From NCBI RefSeq assembly GCF_963678635.1, contig NC_087062.1, positions 86,020,890 to 86,084,889 on the forward strand: a stretch of DNA of 64,000 bases. Direction: 5' to 3'. The position numbers were made by a program, and so were the translations under genes. The DNA is from Symsagittifera roscoffensis. Lineage: Eukaryota; Xenacoelomorpha; Acoela; Convolutidae. Below, one piece after another: positions 1-12,778 of the stretch. The first letter of the stretch is position 1. Every line of letters starts with the position of its first letter. The notes beneath the pieces were generated by a model, which saw only the letters and a list, made by a program, of their open reading frames with translations, had not been told where the DNA came from and ran no database searches.

Positions 1-1394
1 CTTGTTGTTGCTTGAAATATAAAAAATTATAAAAATTATGTTTGGTTTAAGCTGCTTGTGGAGTTCGCTGGTCTAAGTGCAAGCGACCGCAAGTTGCCTT
101 TCATCAAATGGAAGAAGATTTCAACGCAGTTGGGACTGAGAACAAATCCACGCGAGTTTTGTTCGCAAGCAGAAAACAGAAGGAAATAAAAGCATGTGAA
201 GTGATCTAAGTCTCTTCAACTAAGCCAATCGATGAAAGTATCCAAATAAAGTCAAGTGCTTTGCTTTATTTGGATAAGATTTACCGTGTTGTTGAATTTA
301 ACCATTGGTATCATTTTTTTGCAGCAATGGGTTGCTTTCACTCAAGCTAATTGATCAAAACAAATTTGCTTGTTTAATCTAGTTATATTGCTTAATTTCT
401 CCAATTTAGGAGATGGTTACTAAAAAAATGTTGAAAAACCCATACAGGCAGATATTCAATTGTAGCATTCGAATTTTATTCAAATGGTTACTGTCGTCTT
501 TCTTCCGTATACACAGTCAACAGTTGGTGCTATAAGCATGTAAATTTAACTTTATTTAGCGCAAAATTAAATGCCTCAGGGTTCTCCAAAAACAATTCAG
601 GAAGTTGATTTGATACTTTTTATTTTGATTTATATTTATTCCAAACCGTTCCATTTATCTTGAATTATATTGCTGAGTTTGCTATTTTATTATGTTCTTA
701 GAACAGCACTTTGATTTACATGTAATATGTAATTAAGATTGAAATTGTACTTAACCTTTGTCGGCAAACGTGATTAATTTGGTTGATTTTGCCATTTCGT
801 TAACCCACACATTCTAATGCAATTGTTTGCTTTCATGAATGTAAGGTCGATGCATTTGAAAAAACTGCAGATCTGGGCAATTTAAAACTGGCTAATCAGT
901 ATTCTTTTTTTTTCAAAAACAAGCCTTATGTAGGCAATTTAGGTGAAAATAGTGCAGATTTTCACATGCTCGTAATCGTTTTTTATTACTTTCCATTTCA
1001 TGACAAAACCACGATCAAGTTTGATCTTTTGAGGTTTGGAATTTCGATTTTTTGAAGCGTTTATATGTATAGACGATAACATTCAAAGTGAACAGTCAAT
1101 TTTCTTTGCTCTTTCTCAGCTTAAAAAACTTTTCGTCGAAATTGAAAGAGCAAAAGAACGAACTCAGATTTTTTTGTTTCAATTTGAATAAAACAAACTC
1201 CTAGCTGAGCTGAATTGTTTCGAAACACTTAATGTTGATTAAATAAAACAATAATAATGAATTCAGAATGATCTTCTAGAGTTCCGACTGTCAAAAAGCG
1301 CTTTACTACAGATTATCTTGATTACTTCCCTGATTACTTTTTGAAGACAAAAATTTTTAAATCTATATTTGCCTACTTATATTTGAGACGAGAC

Positions 1395-2260
1395 TATGGA
1401 TGCCCGATCGAAAGAGCTTGTGGAAGCGATAGGAGATGGCCCATTTTTAGAGTCGTGAGTAAAATCATAACCGAGGCGGCAATACCATTTTTTGATGAGC
1501 TAGATACTCGGGTGCGACAGTTAGAGCGCTTTACGTCAAAGGAATCAAAAATTGTCGACAATCCACCAATTGATTGGCGTGACAAGAGGAAAATTCTAGG
1601 TGAAGCGATACATTTTTGGACAAATATCTTGGAGTCAAAATTTCGGGTAATAGTTTGAAAGCTTACTATTTACCACCGAAAAAATATTTGGATGAAAACA
1701 TTATGCCTTCAGTCATAATCAAGTTCAATTATTTCAATGATAAGTTTGAAGCTTACAAAAACCGGCAAAAACTTAAGAATGAGGATCACATTGAATGAGA
1801 ATCCAATCAACAATAAAACAACTTGAGTGAAAAAACGATTGCCTCCATTAGATGCTATGTAAAGCGCTTGGCGGAGAGCAGAGTTTTTGTGGCAACTAAT
1901 CATAATTGTGCTGTGTCAGTTATTTGTGAAACAGGTTCCGGGAGCCAGAATATAGTGATTTTGGCAATGTCTTTCTGTGGTCACTACTACATGGCTGCGC
2001 AGAATGGAGACGGATCGCAACAAGGAGGACTCTGGTTGCTGATTCGCTGCGCTCTTGAGGCTTTCTTTTTAACTGCGGGTTTGTCAAACTGTCTATTGGC
2101 TCGCACACAGTTTGTCTTGTGTTGTGATTTTTTAAAATTATATTAAATTTTGATGTTTAGGCTACTGGCGCAGTTGGATTCGTCAAGGGTGCTTGGCTGG
2201 TTCTCCGCTTGCTCTGTCCAGTAATAGCAAAAGCTATGTTTGGTTGAAGCTGCTTGTGGA
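1395..2260 (+). pseudogene. ORF1p-like repeat-borne gene remnant, copy 1
   Basis: An ATG at 1396 starts a short frame (MDARSKELVEAIGDGPFLES) that ends at a GTGAGT donor-like site. Frame-shifted continuations follow. The first (about 1460-1650) is helical and charged. The second (1616-1798) contains PSVIIKFNYFNDKFEAYKNR, which has the look of the nucleic-acid-binding segment in LINE-type ORF1 proteins. The third (1823-2146) is rich in Cys and hydrophobic residues, with a GDGSQQGGLWLL patch. Between 2140 and 2160 the sequence looks like the end of a short intron, after which an open stretch continues to about 2260. Stops and frame changes show decay. The ORF1p resemblance is my inference from pattern; a host gene copy is the alternative. 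Confidence 0.35.
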
Positions 2261-4552
2261 GTTCGCTGGTCTAAGTGCAACCGACCGCAAGTTGCTTTTC
2301 ATCAAATGAAAGAAGATTTCAACGCAGTTGGGACTGAGAACAAATCTAAGCGAGCTTTGTTCGCAAGCAGAAAACAGGTGGAAATAAAAGCATTTGAAGT
2401 GATCTAATTCTCTTTAACTAAGCCAATCGAAGAAAGTATCCAAATAAAGTAAAGTGCTTTGCTTTATTTGGATAAGATTTACCGTGTTCTTGAAGTACTT
2501 AGCCAAATTAGAAAGCAAAATCAAAACTAATAACAAATTGTAGAGGTGTGTTGCGACTTTTGCGACCATCTACTGCAAACTACTTGATAGCATCAAATTA
2601 CTCAATCTCAAACTAGCAATCATTTTTTTCAAAAGCGATAAATAACGTGAAAGTTTTGAAAAAGGATTTTCGTTTTTTGTTTTTCGAGTTAGAAATAAAA
2701 GTTGCCAAATGATCCAGTTTTTTAAATTGGTTTAAGGTCATAAAAAAATTTATTAACATTATCATGAAAAAGTTGTTTTAAATAATCACTTGCTCTCAAA
2801 TCAAAAAAGCTGCAACCTAAAAACATTTTTTGTCAAAATTCAAAAATTTTAATGTATCAAACTTTTTAATCCGTTTTTTCTTGGTTTCCTTGACCAAGCT
2901 TCTATGCTTCCTTCAATTGGATTTTCATTTTTATAGGCTCCATGCTTCCTTCAATTAAGTTTTCATTTTTTAAAGCTGACTCACAGGAACGCATGGGTTT
3001 TTTGAATCAACAAGCCCCCGATGAGCTAGAAAGCTTGAAAAAAAGGACATAATGGAATAAATCTTGTAACTGTGAAAGGATCAACACCCAACTTATAGGT
3101 TCGCGCAGTTGCAAGAGTTTTGTTCTGTGACAAAGAACTCGAAAAGTTTGTTCTGGAGCCAGGGAGAATTAGCAAGTTGAAAAGAGTAAAACAATAATGA
3201 CCAAATTCACGGTGGAAAGGTTTAACTATTGCAATTCTGAGTACAGTTTCTTGCTGTTGCTTGAAATATAAAAAATTATATAAAATTATGTTTGGTTGAA
3301 GCTGCTTGTGGACTTCGCTGGTCTAAGTGCAACCGACCGCAAGTTGCCTTGCATCAAAGGAAAGAAGATTTCAACGCAGTTGGGACTAGAACAAATCCAA
3401 GCGAGCTTTGTTCGCAAGCAGAAAAAAGATGAAAATAAAAGCGAACTAATTCTCTTTAACTAAGCCAATCGAAGAAAGTATCCAAATAAAGTCAAAAGCT
3501 TTGCTTTATTTGGGTAAGATTTACCTTGTTCTTGAATTTAACCATTGGTATCATTTTTTTGCAGCAATGGGTTGCTTTCACTCAAACTAATTGATCAAAA
3601 CAAATTTGCTCGTTTAATCTAGTTATATTGCTTAATTTCTCCGATTTAGGAGATGGTTACTATAAAAATGTTGAAAAACCCATACAGGCAGATATTCAAT
3701 TGTAGCATTCGAATTTTATTCAAATGGTTACTGTCGTCTTTCTTCCGTATACACAGTCAACAGTTGGTGCTATAACGCATGTACATTTAACTTTATTTTG
3801 CGCAAAATTAAATGCCTAAGGGTTCTCCAAAAAAAATTCAGGAAGTTCATTTGATACTTTTTATTTTGATTTATATTTATTCCAAACCGTTCTATTTTCC
3901 CTGAATTATATTGCTGAGTTTGATATTTTATTATGTTCTTAGAACAGCACTTTGATTTACAGTAATATGTAATTAAGATTGAAATTGTACTTAATCTTTG
4001 TCGGCAAACGTGATTAATTTGGTTGATTTTGCCATTTCGTTAACCCACACATTCGAATGCAATTGTTTGCTTTCATGAATGTAAGGTCGATGCATTTGAA
4101 AAAACTGCAGATCTTGACAATTTAAAACTGGTTGTTCAGTATTCTTTTTCAAAAATAAGCCTTATGTAGGCAGTTTAGGTGAACGTAGTGCAGATTCTTC
4201 CATGCTCGTAATCGTTTCTTTTTACTTTCCATTTCATGACAAAACCACGATCGGTTTTCTTTGCTCTTTCTCAGCTTAAAAATTTTTTTGTCGAAGTTAA
4301 AAGAGCAAAAGAACAAACTCAGATTTTTTTGTTTCAATTTGAATAAAACAAACTCTTAGCTGAGCTGAATTGTTTCGAAACACTTGATGTTGATTACATA
4401 AAACAATAATAATGAATTAAGAATGATCTTCTAGAGCTCCGACTGTCAAAAAGCGCTTTACTACAGAGTATCTTGATTACTTCCCTGATTACTTTTTGAA
4501 GACAAAAAATTTATAAATCTATATTTGCCTACTTATATTTGACACGAGACTA

Positions 4553-5370
4553 TGGATGCCCGATGGAAAGAGCCAATGGAAGCGATAGGAGATGGCCCAT
4601 TTTTGGAGTCGTGAGTAAAATCATAACCAAGGCGGTAATACCATTTTGTTGATGAGCTAGATATTCGGGTGCGACAGCCAGAGCGCTATACGTCAAAGGA
4701 TTCAATAATTGTCGACAATCCACCAATTGATTAGCGTGACAAGAGGAAATTTCTAGGTAAAGCGATACATTTTTTGGACAAATCTCTTAGAGTCAAAATT
4801 TCGGGTAACAGTTTGAAAGCTTACTATATACTACCAAAAAAATATTTGGATGAAAACATTATGCCTTCAGTCATAATCAAGTTCAATTATTTCAATGATA
4901 AGTTTGAAGCTTACAAAAACCGGCGAAAACTTAAGAATGAAGATCACAAGAATCCAATCAACAAAAAAACAACTTGAGTGAAAAAACGGTTGCCTCCATT
5001 AGATGCTATGTAAAGCGCTTGGCGGAGAGCAGAACTTTTGTGGCAACTAATCATATTTGTGCTGTGTCAGTTATTTGTGAAACAAGTTCCGGGAGCCAGA
5101 ATATACTGATTTTGGCAATGTCTTTCTGTGGTCACTACTACATGGGTGCGCAGAATGGAGACGGATCGCAACAAGGAGGACTCTGGTTGCTCATTCGCTG
5201 CGCTCTTGAGGCTTTCTTTTTAACTGCGGGTTTGGCAAACTGTCTATTGGCTCGCGCACAGTTTGTCTAGTGTTGTGATTTTTTAAAATTATTTTAAATT
5301 TTGATGTTTAGGCTACTGGCGCAGTTGGATTCATCACGGGTGCTTGGCTGGTTCTCCGCTTGCTCTGTCC
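4553..5370 (+). pseudogene. ORF1p-like repeat-borne gene remnant, copy 2
   Basis: This is the second copy of the unit described at 1395-2260. The ATG at 4553 is followed by the same donor-like GTGAGT, the helical segment now carries extra stops, and the segment with PSVIIKFNYFNDKFEAYKNR is at 4774-4977. The Cys/hydrophobic frame is at 4974-5270. The last two frames overlap by four bases in different phases. Compared with copy 1 the last frame has about eight substitutions over roughly 98 residues and no stop, so it has stayed open. Confidence 0.35.
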
Positions 5371-5832
5371 AGGGCAACATATGAGTATCAGTAAAACAAA
5401 TCAACATCAAATTTGACAGAAAAAGGAAGAATAACAAAATTAACTATCTAACAATTTTTTGAGCTCAAAAATTGATTTATATCGATAATTTGTTGATTTG
5501 ATGCATAGGTTTTATAGTCTAATACCTGATATACAAAAAAAATTGTAAATGGTTTCATCGCATATTTTTGAGCTCAAAATTTGATTTACATCGACCATTT
5601 TGTTGATTTGTTACATAAGTTTTAACCTAATATCTGATATACAAGGATAATTTTCCATGATTTCATTGCATATCTTCTAGCTCAAAATCTGATTTATGTG
5701 GATCATTTTCTTGAGTTCTTCCACATCAGGCATGTGTTTTTATTTAAAATATTGAAGCTTGTTTTTTCTCCTTGTTACCCAAAAAAAATTGATTTGAACT
5801 GTTTTTTTAAACCCTTGAATCGATTTGCTCAG

Positions 5833-5922
5833 GGGTCTTTTAAAATGGATTTAAGTGAGATTCAGATGGATTTAAGTGCGATTTGGATGGATTTAAGTGA
5901 GTGGAAATCTATTCAACAAAAG
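5833..5922 (+). pseudogene. Mini-exon cassette, copy 1 (MDLSxI repeats)
   Basis: The frame runs from a CTCAG acceptor-like site to a GTATGAG donor-like site and encodes a threefold MDLS-type repeat ending in WKSIQQK. It is 90 nt, two codons shorter than the other copies but still in frame. The repeat could form a short amphipathic helix. It is part of the duplicated block, and I infer an exon from the matching borders. Confidence 0.3.
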
Positions 5923-6658
5923 GTATGAGAAGGATTTTTGGACTACATATACTCTCACAGTTTTCAAGCACCGCGAAGATATTAAAAAAGATTTCCGATC
6001 GTACATTAACTATTTCCGATGGTATCTTAAACTAACGGCGGATCTAAAATTTTCTTGGGAGGCCCATACCTTACAAAAACTTGGAAACCAGATCTGAGCA
6101 TCTTAAAATCTTGCCTATTTCAGATCTTGTCCAGACCTGGTGCATGTTTCGTTTGGAAATGGTCATGTCTGAATCAGGACTGAAACTGGTATGGATTTTG
6201 TCAAAACGCAAACCTGCTCAAGGCTTGATTTAAACCTAGAACTTATATGGAACATATTTTTTTGCAGCTTAGCATTTTTTATTCAAAAAAAGAATGTGCC
6301 TTTACGCTCAATTGTTTAATTTGTTAGATTAACGCAGCTGATAGAAATCTGTAACTGCTGAATAAATCATAGAATCTCAAACGAAAGACATCAATTCCTT
6401 ATGCTTTGCCAAAATCAAAGAACAATTTGATCACTTATGAACAAGCTGCAAAAAGTGTCAAGGTTATACAGGTAATAAGTGTGTTTTTTTTTTCAGAAAA
6501 ATAACCTGAATAAATAAGAATTAAAAGCTAATTTAAATTTTCCCTGATCTGTTCTATCTTTTTCGAAGACGAATTAAATTTGTAAGGCAAAGCGCAAAAG
6601 TGCGAAGGATTTCAGTTCAAACTACTACTCCCCGAAAACCTTCTTTTTTTTCTTGCAG

Positions 6659-6846
6659 TCGGCTGATCAGAATGGAGCATGACAAGTATTATCGAAAGTT
6701 GTCCTTCAGCTTGAGGAAACTGTTGGTTGTTTACAGTCAACGACCCAAAAATTAGCTACTGATACAACCGTTTTGTACAAGAGCCTAGACACTTTGGTTT
6801 CGCGAAACCTAGAAGAAATGACAAAACAGGCAAAGATTATGAATTA
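6659..6846 (+). pseudogene. Coiled-coil cassette, copy 1
   Basis: After a polypyrimidine tract and CTTGCAG the sequence encodes SADQNGA, then one frame shift, then a helical stretch with VVLQLEETVGCLQSTTQKL and SLDTLVSRNLEEMTKQ before TAA. The heptad-like hydrophobic spacing suggests a coiled coil. The in-frame TGA just after SADQNGA marks it as broken or mis-assembled. Confidence 0.3.
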
Positions 6847-7104
6847 AGTGGTGAGTTTTGCTTTATTCCTAAAAGAAAACGGTTTTGCTAGAAACTCAAC
6901 GTTTCTTCTGAAGATTTGAAGAAAATTACTCAATCTCAAACAAGCAATCATTCATTTCACAAGGGACAAAATAACGTGAACTACTTCTAATTTTGAAGAG
7001 GATTTTCGTTTTTTGTTTTTCGATTAGAAGAAAAAAAGTTGCCCACTGATCCAGTTTTTTAATTTGATTCAAGTTCAATTTTTTTTAAATAATAGCTTGC
7101 TCTC

Positions 7105-9360
7105 AAAATCAAAAAAGCTGCAATTTTCGAGACATTTTTTTGTCAAATTTCAAAAAATTGAAAATTCTTCAAACTTTTTTGACTGTATTTTTTTCAGCTT
7201 GTCATTTCTGGTGGTAAAATTAATAATATATGTCTTTTTTTAACAGTTTACTTGAATTTTGTAGCAATCGATAGCAAAATTCTTCTTGTCAACATTTTTA
7301 TCAAAGCTTAAAGTTAAGTGCGATTTCCGCGACAACTAAATATTTAAATAATTTTTTATGCAGCAGACTTGATGAGGGTTCAAGTGAACAAGGGAATAAC
7401 TAGAAGGTCTGATTTGCAGCGACTTTTGTGTTGCTCAGATTTCCGAAAAAAAATCGAACTGATAATCAAAAAGAATTTAAAGCTAGAATCAGAACAGATT
7501 TCAGATGAATGGCTGGCTACGATTTCCGCGGCAAGTTCTTAGTCAAATTGGAAAGCAAAGTCAAAAACTAATTACAAATTGTAGAGGTGTGTTGCGACTT
7601 TGGCGACCATCTACTGCAAACTACTTGATAGCATCAATTTACTCAATTTCAAACTAGCAATCATTTATTTCAGAAGGGATAAACAACGTGAACTACTACT
7701 TCTAGTTTTGAAAAAGGATTTTCGTTTTTTCAAAAGGATTTCCAAAAAAAAATCGAATTGATACTCAAAAAGAATTTTAAAACTAGATTCAGAACAGATT
7801 TCAGATGAATGGCTTGTTGCAATTTCTGTGGCAGTCTGAAATTTAGCAAGTGCTTAGCCAAATTAGAAAGCATAATCAAAACTAAAAACAAATTGTAGAG
7901 GTGTGTTGCGACTTTCGCGACCATCTACTGCAAACTACTTGATAGCATCAAATTACTCAATCTCAAACTGTCAATCTTTTTTTTTCAGAAGCGATAAACA
8001 ACGTGAAAGTTTTCAAAAAGGATTTTCGTTTTTTGTTTTTTGAGTTCGAATTAAAAGTTGCCAATTGATCCAGTTTTTTAAATTGATTTAAGCTCATGAA
8101 AAAAAATTTATTTAAATTATCATGAAAAAGTTATTTTAAATAATAACTTGCTCTCAAATCAAAAAAGCAGCAACCTAAAAAACTTTTTATTGTCAAATTT
8201 CAAAGAACTAAATGTTTCAAACTATATAATCAGTTTTTTTTGGTTTCCAAGACCAAGCTTCAATGCTTCCTTCAATCAAGTTTATATTTTTTTTAGGTTC
8301 CAAGAAGCTTCCTTCAATTAAGTTTTCATTTTTTTAAGCTGACTCACAGGAACGCTTGGGTTTTTTGAATCAACAAGCCCCCGATGAGCTAGAAAGGTTG
8401 AAAAAAAGGACAATGGAATAAACCTTGTAACTGTGAAAGGATCAACACCCAACTTATGGGTTCGCGCAGTTGCAAGAGTTTTCTTCTGTGACAAAGAACT
8501 CGAAAAAATTGTTCTGGAGCCAGGGAGAATTGACCGGAAAACTCGAGCCGAGTTCCCGTCGCCAACTAGAATTGGCAAGTTGAAAAGAGTAAAACAAGAA
8601 TGACCAAATTCACAGTGGAAAGGTTTAACTACTGCAATTCTGAGTACAGTTTCTTGTTGTTGCTCGAAATATAAAAAATTATGAAAATTATGTTTGGTTT
8701 AAGCTGCTTGTGGAGTTCGCTGGTCTAAGTGCAACCGACCGCAAGTTTCCTTTCATCAAATGAAAGAAAATTTCAACGCAGTTGGGAATGAGAACAAATC
8801 CAAGCGAGCTTTGTTCGCAAGCAGAAAACAGAAGGAAATAAAAGCATGTGAAGTGATCTGAGTCTCTTCAACTAAGCCAATCGAAGAAAGTATCCAAATA
8901 AAGTCAAGTGCTTTGCTTTATTTGGATAAGATTTACCGTGTTCTTGAATTTAAGCATTGGTATCATTTTTTTGCAGCAATGGGTTGCTTTCAATCAAACT
9001 AATTGATCAAAACAAATTTGCTCGTTTAATCTAGTTCTATTACTTAATTTCTCCAATTTAGATGGTTACTAAAAAAAGGTTGAAAAACCTATACAGGCAG
9101 ATATTCAAATGTAGCATTCGAATTTTATTCAAATGGTTACTGTCGTCTTTCTTCCGTATACACAGTCAACAGTTGGTGCTATAACGCATGTACATTTAAC
9201 TTTATTTTGCGCAAAATTAGATGCCTCAGGGTTCTCCAAAAAAATTCAGGAAGTTCATTTGATACTTTTTATTTTGGTTTATATTTATATTTTCTTGAGT
9301 TCTTCCACATCTGGCATGTGTTTTTATTTAAAATATTGAAGCTTGTTTTTTCTCCTTGTC
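7105..9360. repeat. Tandem duplication, unit 1 (about 2.25 kb)
   Basis: The sequence from AAAATCAAAAAAGCTGCAAT at 7105 to the CTCCTTG at 9360 is repeated immediately afterwards. Internal landmarks keep an offset of 2256 bases at the start and 2183 bases after a deletion of about 70 bases in the second unit. Confidence 0.8.
8412..8603 (+). pseudogene. Conserved open cassette, possible BEN-like C-terminus, copy 1
   Basis: The frame reads through NLVTVKGSTPNLWVRAVARV, then FFCDKELEKIVLEPGRIDRK and a basic tail, ending at TGA. The spacing of the WVRA..RVFFCDKEL block recalls the C-terminal half of BEN domains, but this is a weak impression. Immediately upstream the frame is broken and a neighbouring frame (NQQAPDELERLKK) continues it. 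Partial copies occur near 3060-3205, 11741 and 12779. Confidence 0.25.
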
Positions 9361-11539
9361 AAAATCAAAAAAGCTGCAATTTTCGAGACATTTTTTTGTC
9401 AAATTTCAAAAAATTGAAAATTCTTCAAACTTTTTTGACTGTATTTTTTCCAGCTTGTCATTTCTGGTGGTAAAATTAATAAAATATGTCTTTTTTTAAC
9501 AGTTTACTTGAATTTTGTAGCAATCGATAGCAAAATTCTTCTTGTCAACATTTTTATCAAAGCTTAAAGTTAAGTGCGATTTCCGCGACAACTAAATATT
9601 TAAATAATTTTTTATGCAGCAGATTTGATGAGGGTTCAAGTGAACAAGGGAATAACTAGAAGGTCTGATTTGCAGCGACTTTTGTGTTGCTCAGATTTCC
9701 GAAAAAAAATCGAACTGATAATCAAAAAGAATTTAAAGCTAGAATCAGAACAGATTTCAGATGAATGGCTGGCTACGATTTCCGCGGCAAGTTCTTAGTC
9801 AAATTGGAAAGCAAAGTCAAAAACTAATTACAAATTGTAGAGGTGTGTTGCGACTTTGGCGACCATCTACTGCAAACTACTTGATAGCATCAATTTACTC
9901 AATTTCAAACTAGCAATCATTTATTTCAGAAGGGATAAACAACGTGAACTACTACTTCTAGTTTTGAAAAAGGATTTTCGTTTTTTCAAAAGGATTTCCA
10001 AAAAAAAATCGAATTGATACTCAAAAAGAATTTTAAAACTAGATTCAGAACAGATTTCAGATGAATGGCTTGTTGCAATTTCTGTGGCAGTCTGAAATTT
10101 AGCAAGTGCTTAGCCAAATTACAAAGCATAATCAAAACTAAAAACAAATTGTAGCGATAAACAACGATTTTTAGAAGCGATAAACAACGTGAAAGTTTTC
10201 AAAAAAGATTTTCGTTTTTTGTTTTTTGAGTTCGAATTAAAAGTTGCCAATTGATCCAGTTTTTTAAATTGATTTAAGCTCATGAAAAAAAATTTATTTA
10301 AATTATCATGAAAAAGTTATTTTAAATAATAACTTGCTCTCAAATCAAAAAAGCAGCAACCTAAAAAACTTTTTATTTTCAAATTTCAAAAAACTAAATG
10401 TTTCAAACTTTATAATCAGTTTTTTTTGGTTTCCAAGACCAAGCTTCTATGCTTCCTTCAATCAAGTTTTCATTTTTTTTAGGTTCCAAGCTTCCTTCAA
10501 TTAAGTTTTCATTTTTTTAAGCTGACTCACAGGAACGCCTGGGTTTTTTGAATCAACAAGCCCCCGATGAGCTAGAAAGGTTGAAAAAAAGGACAATGGA
10601 ATAAACCTTGTAACTGTGAAAGGATCAACACCCAACTTATGGGTTCGCGCAGTTGCAAGAGTTTTCTTCTGTGACAAAGAACTCGAAAAACTTGTTCTGG
10701 AGCCAGGAAGAATTGACCGGAAAACTCGAGCCGAGTTCCCGTCGCCAACTAGAATTGGCAAGTTGAAAAGAGTAAAACAAGAATGACCAAATTCACAGTG
10801 GAAAGGTTTAACTACTGCAATTCTGAGTACAGTTTCTTGTTGTTGCTCGAAATATAAAAAATTATGAAAATTATGTTTGGTTTAAGCTGCTTGTGGAGTT
10901 CGCTGGTCTAAGTGCAACCAACCGCAAGTTGCCTTTCATCAAATGAAAGAAAATTTCAACGCAGTTGGGAATGAGAACAAATCCAAGCGAGCTTTGTTCG
11001 CAAGCAGAAAACAGAAGGAAATAAAAGCATGTGAAGTGATCTGAGTCTCTTCAACTAAGTCAATCGAAGAAAGTATCCAAATAAAGTCAAGTGCTTTGCT
11101 TTATTTGGATAAGATTTACCGTGTTCTTGAATTTAAGCATTGGTATCATTTTTTTGCAGCAATGGGTTGCTTTCAATCAAACTAATTGATCAAAACAAAT
11201 TTGCTCGTTTAATCTAGTTCTATTACTTAATTTCTCCAATTTAGATGGTTACTAAAAAAAGGTTGAAAAACCTATACAGGCAGATATTCAAATGTAGCAT
11301 TCGAATTTTATTCAAATGGTTACTGTCGTCTTTCTTCCGTATACACAGTCAACAGTTGGTGCTATAACGCATGTACATTTAACTTTATTTTGCGCAAAAT
11401 TAAATGCCTCAGGGTTCTCCAAAAAAATTCAGGAAGTTCATTTGATACTTTTTATTTGATTTATATTTATATTTTCTTGAGTTCTTCCACATCTGGCATG
11501 TGTTTTTATTTAAAATATTGAAGCTTGTTTTTTCTCCTT
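9361..11539. repeat. Tandem duplication, unit 2
   Basis: This is a near-identical copy of 7105-9360. It ends at the same CTCCTTG, after which sequence resumes that is present elsewhere in the undamaged repeat (TTACCCAAAAAAA). That marks the exact duplication junction at 9360/9361. Confidence 0.8.
10595..10786 (+). pseudogene. Conserved open cassette, possible BEN-like C-terminus, copy 2
   Basis: This tandem-duplicate partner of 8412-8603 lies 2183 bases downstream and differs at a handful of bases. The open frame is preserved in full. Confidence 0.25.
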
Positions 11540-11597
11540 GTTACCCAAAAAAATTGATTTGAACTGTTTTTTTAAACCCTTGAATCGATCTGCTCAG

Positions 11598-11693
11598 GGG
11601 TCTTTTAAAATGGATTTAAGTGAGATTCGGATGGATTTCAGTGCGATTTGGATAGATTTAAGTGAGTGGAAATCTATTCAACAAAAACTAGAG
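11598..11693 (+). pseudogene. Mini-exon cassette, copy 2
   Basis: This is a 96-nt open cassette (32 codons, phase 0) between a TGCTCAG acceptor-like site and a GTATGAG donor-like site. It encodes three degenerate MDLSEI-type repeats and ends WKSIQQKLE. Confidence 0.3.
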
Positions 11694-11740
11694 GTATGAG
11701 AGTGACTTTTGGACTACATATACTCTCACGGTTTTCAAGC

Positions 11741-12778
11741 CAGGGAGAATTGGCCGTAAAACTCGAGCCGAGTTCCCGTCGCCAACTAGAATTGGCAAGT
11801 TGAAAAGAGTAAAACAAGAATGACCAAATTCACAGTGGAAAGGTTTAACTACAGCAATTCTGAGTACAGTTTCTTGTTGTTGCTCGAAATATAAAAAACT
11901 ATGAAAACTATGTTTGGTTTAAGCATCTTGTGGAGTTCGCTGGTCTAAGTGCAACCGACCGCAAGTTGCCTTTCATCAAATGAAAGAAGATTTCAACGCA
12001 GTTGGGAATGAGATTAAATCCAAGCGAGCTTTGTTCGCAAGCAGAAAACAGAAGGAAATAAAAGCATGTGAAGTTATCTGATTATCTTCAACTAAGCCAA
12101 TCAATGAAAGTATCCAAATAAAGTCAAGTGCTTTGCTTTATTTGGATAAGATTTACCGTGTCCTTGAATTTAAGCATTGGTATCATTTTTTTGCAGCAAT
12201 GGGTTGCTTTCAATCAAACTAATTGATCAAAACAAATTTGCGCGTTTAATCTAGTTCTATTGCTTATTTTCTCCAATTTAGATGGTTACTAAAAAAAGGT
12301 TGAAAAACCTATACAGGCAGATATTCAAATGTAGCATTCGAATTTTATTCAAATTGTTAGTGTCGTCTTTCTTCCGTATACACATTCAACAGTTGGTGCT
12401 ATAACGCATGTAAATTTAACTTTATTTTGCGCAAAATTAAATGCCTCAGGGTTCTCCAAACAAATTCAGGAAGTTCATTTGATACTTTTTATTTTGATTT
12501 ATATTTATATTTTCTTGATTTCTTCCACATCTGGCATGTGTTTTTATTTAAAATATTGAAGCTTGTTTTTTCTCCTTGTTACCCAAACAAATTGATTTGA
12601 ACTGTTTTTTTAAACCCTTGAATCGATATGCTCAGGGGTCTTTTAAAATGGATTTAAGTGAGATTCAGATGGATTTAAGTGCGATTTGGATGGATTTAAG
12701 TGAGTGGAAATCTATTCAACAAAAACTAGAGGTATGAGAGTGACTTTTGGACTACATATACTCTCACGGTTTTCAAGC
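11741..12778. repeat. Second tandem duplication, 1038-bp period
   Basis: The junction TTTCAAGC/CAGGGAGAATTGGCC occurs at 11740/11741 and again at 12778/12779, so the 1038-bp segment was duplicated as a unit. The downstream copy begins at 12779 and grades into the longer block that runs to 16606. Confidence 0.8.
12636..12731 (+). pseudogene. Mini-exon cassette, copy 3
   Basis: This copy lies exactly 1038 bases downstream of the previous one, within the second unit junction of a tandem duplication. Borders and frame are the same as in copy 2. Confidence 0.3.

Noticed and set aside
8318-8578. Minus-strand 86-codon frame, repeated at 10501-10761
   Set aside because: It is antisense to a more protein-like plus-strand frame (8412-8603), and its repetition is explained by the tandem duplication.
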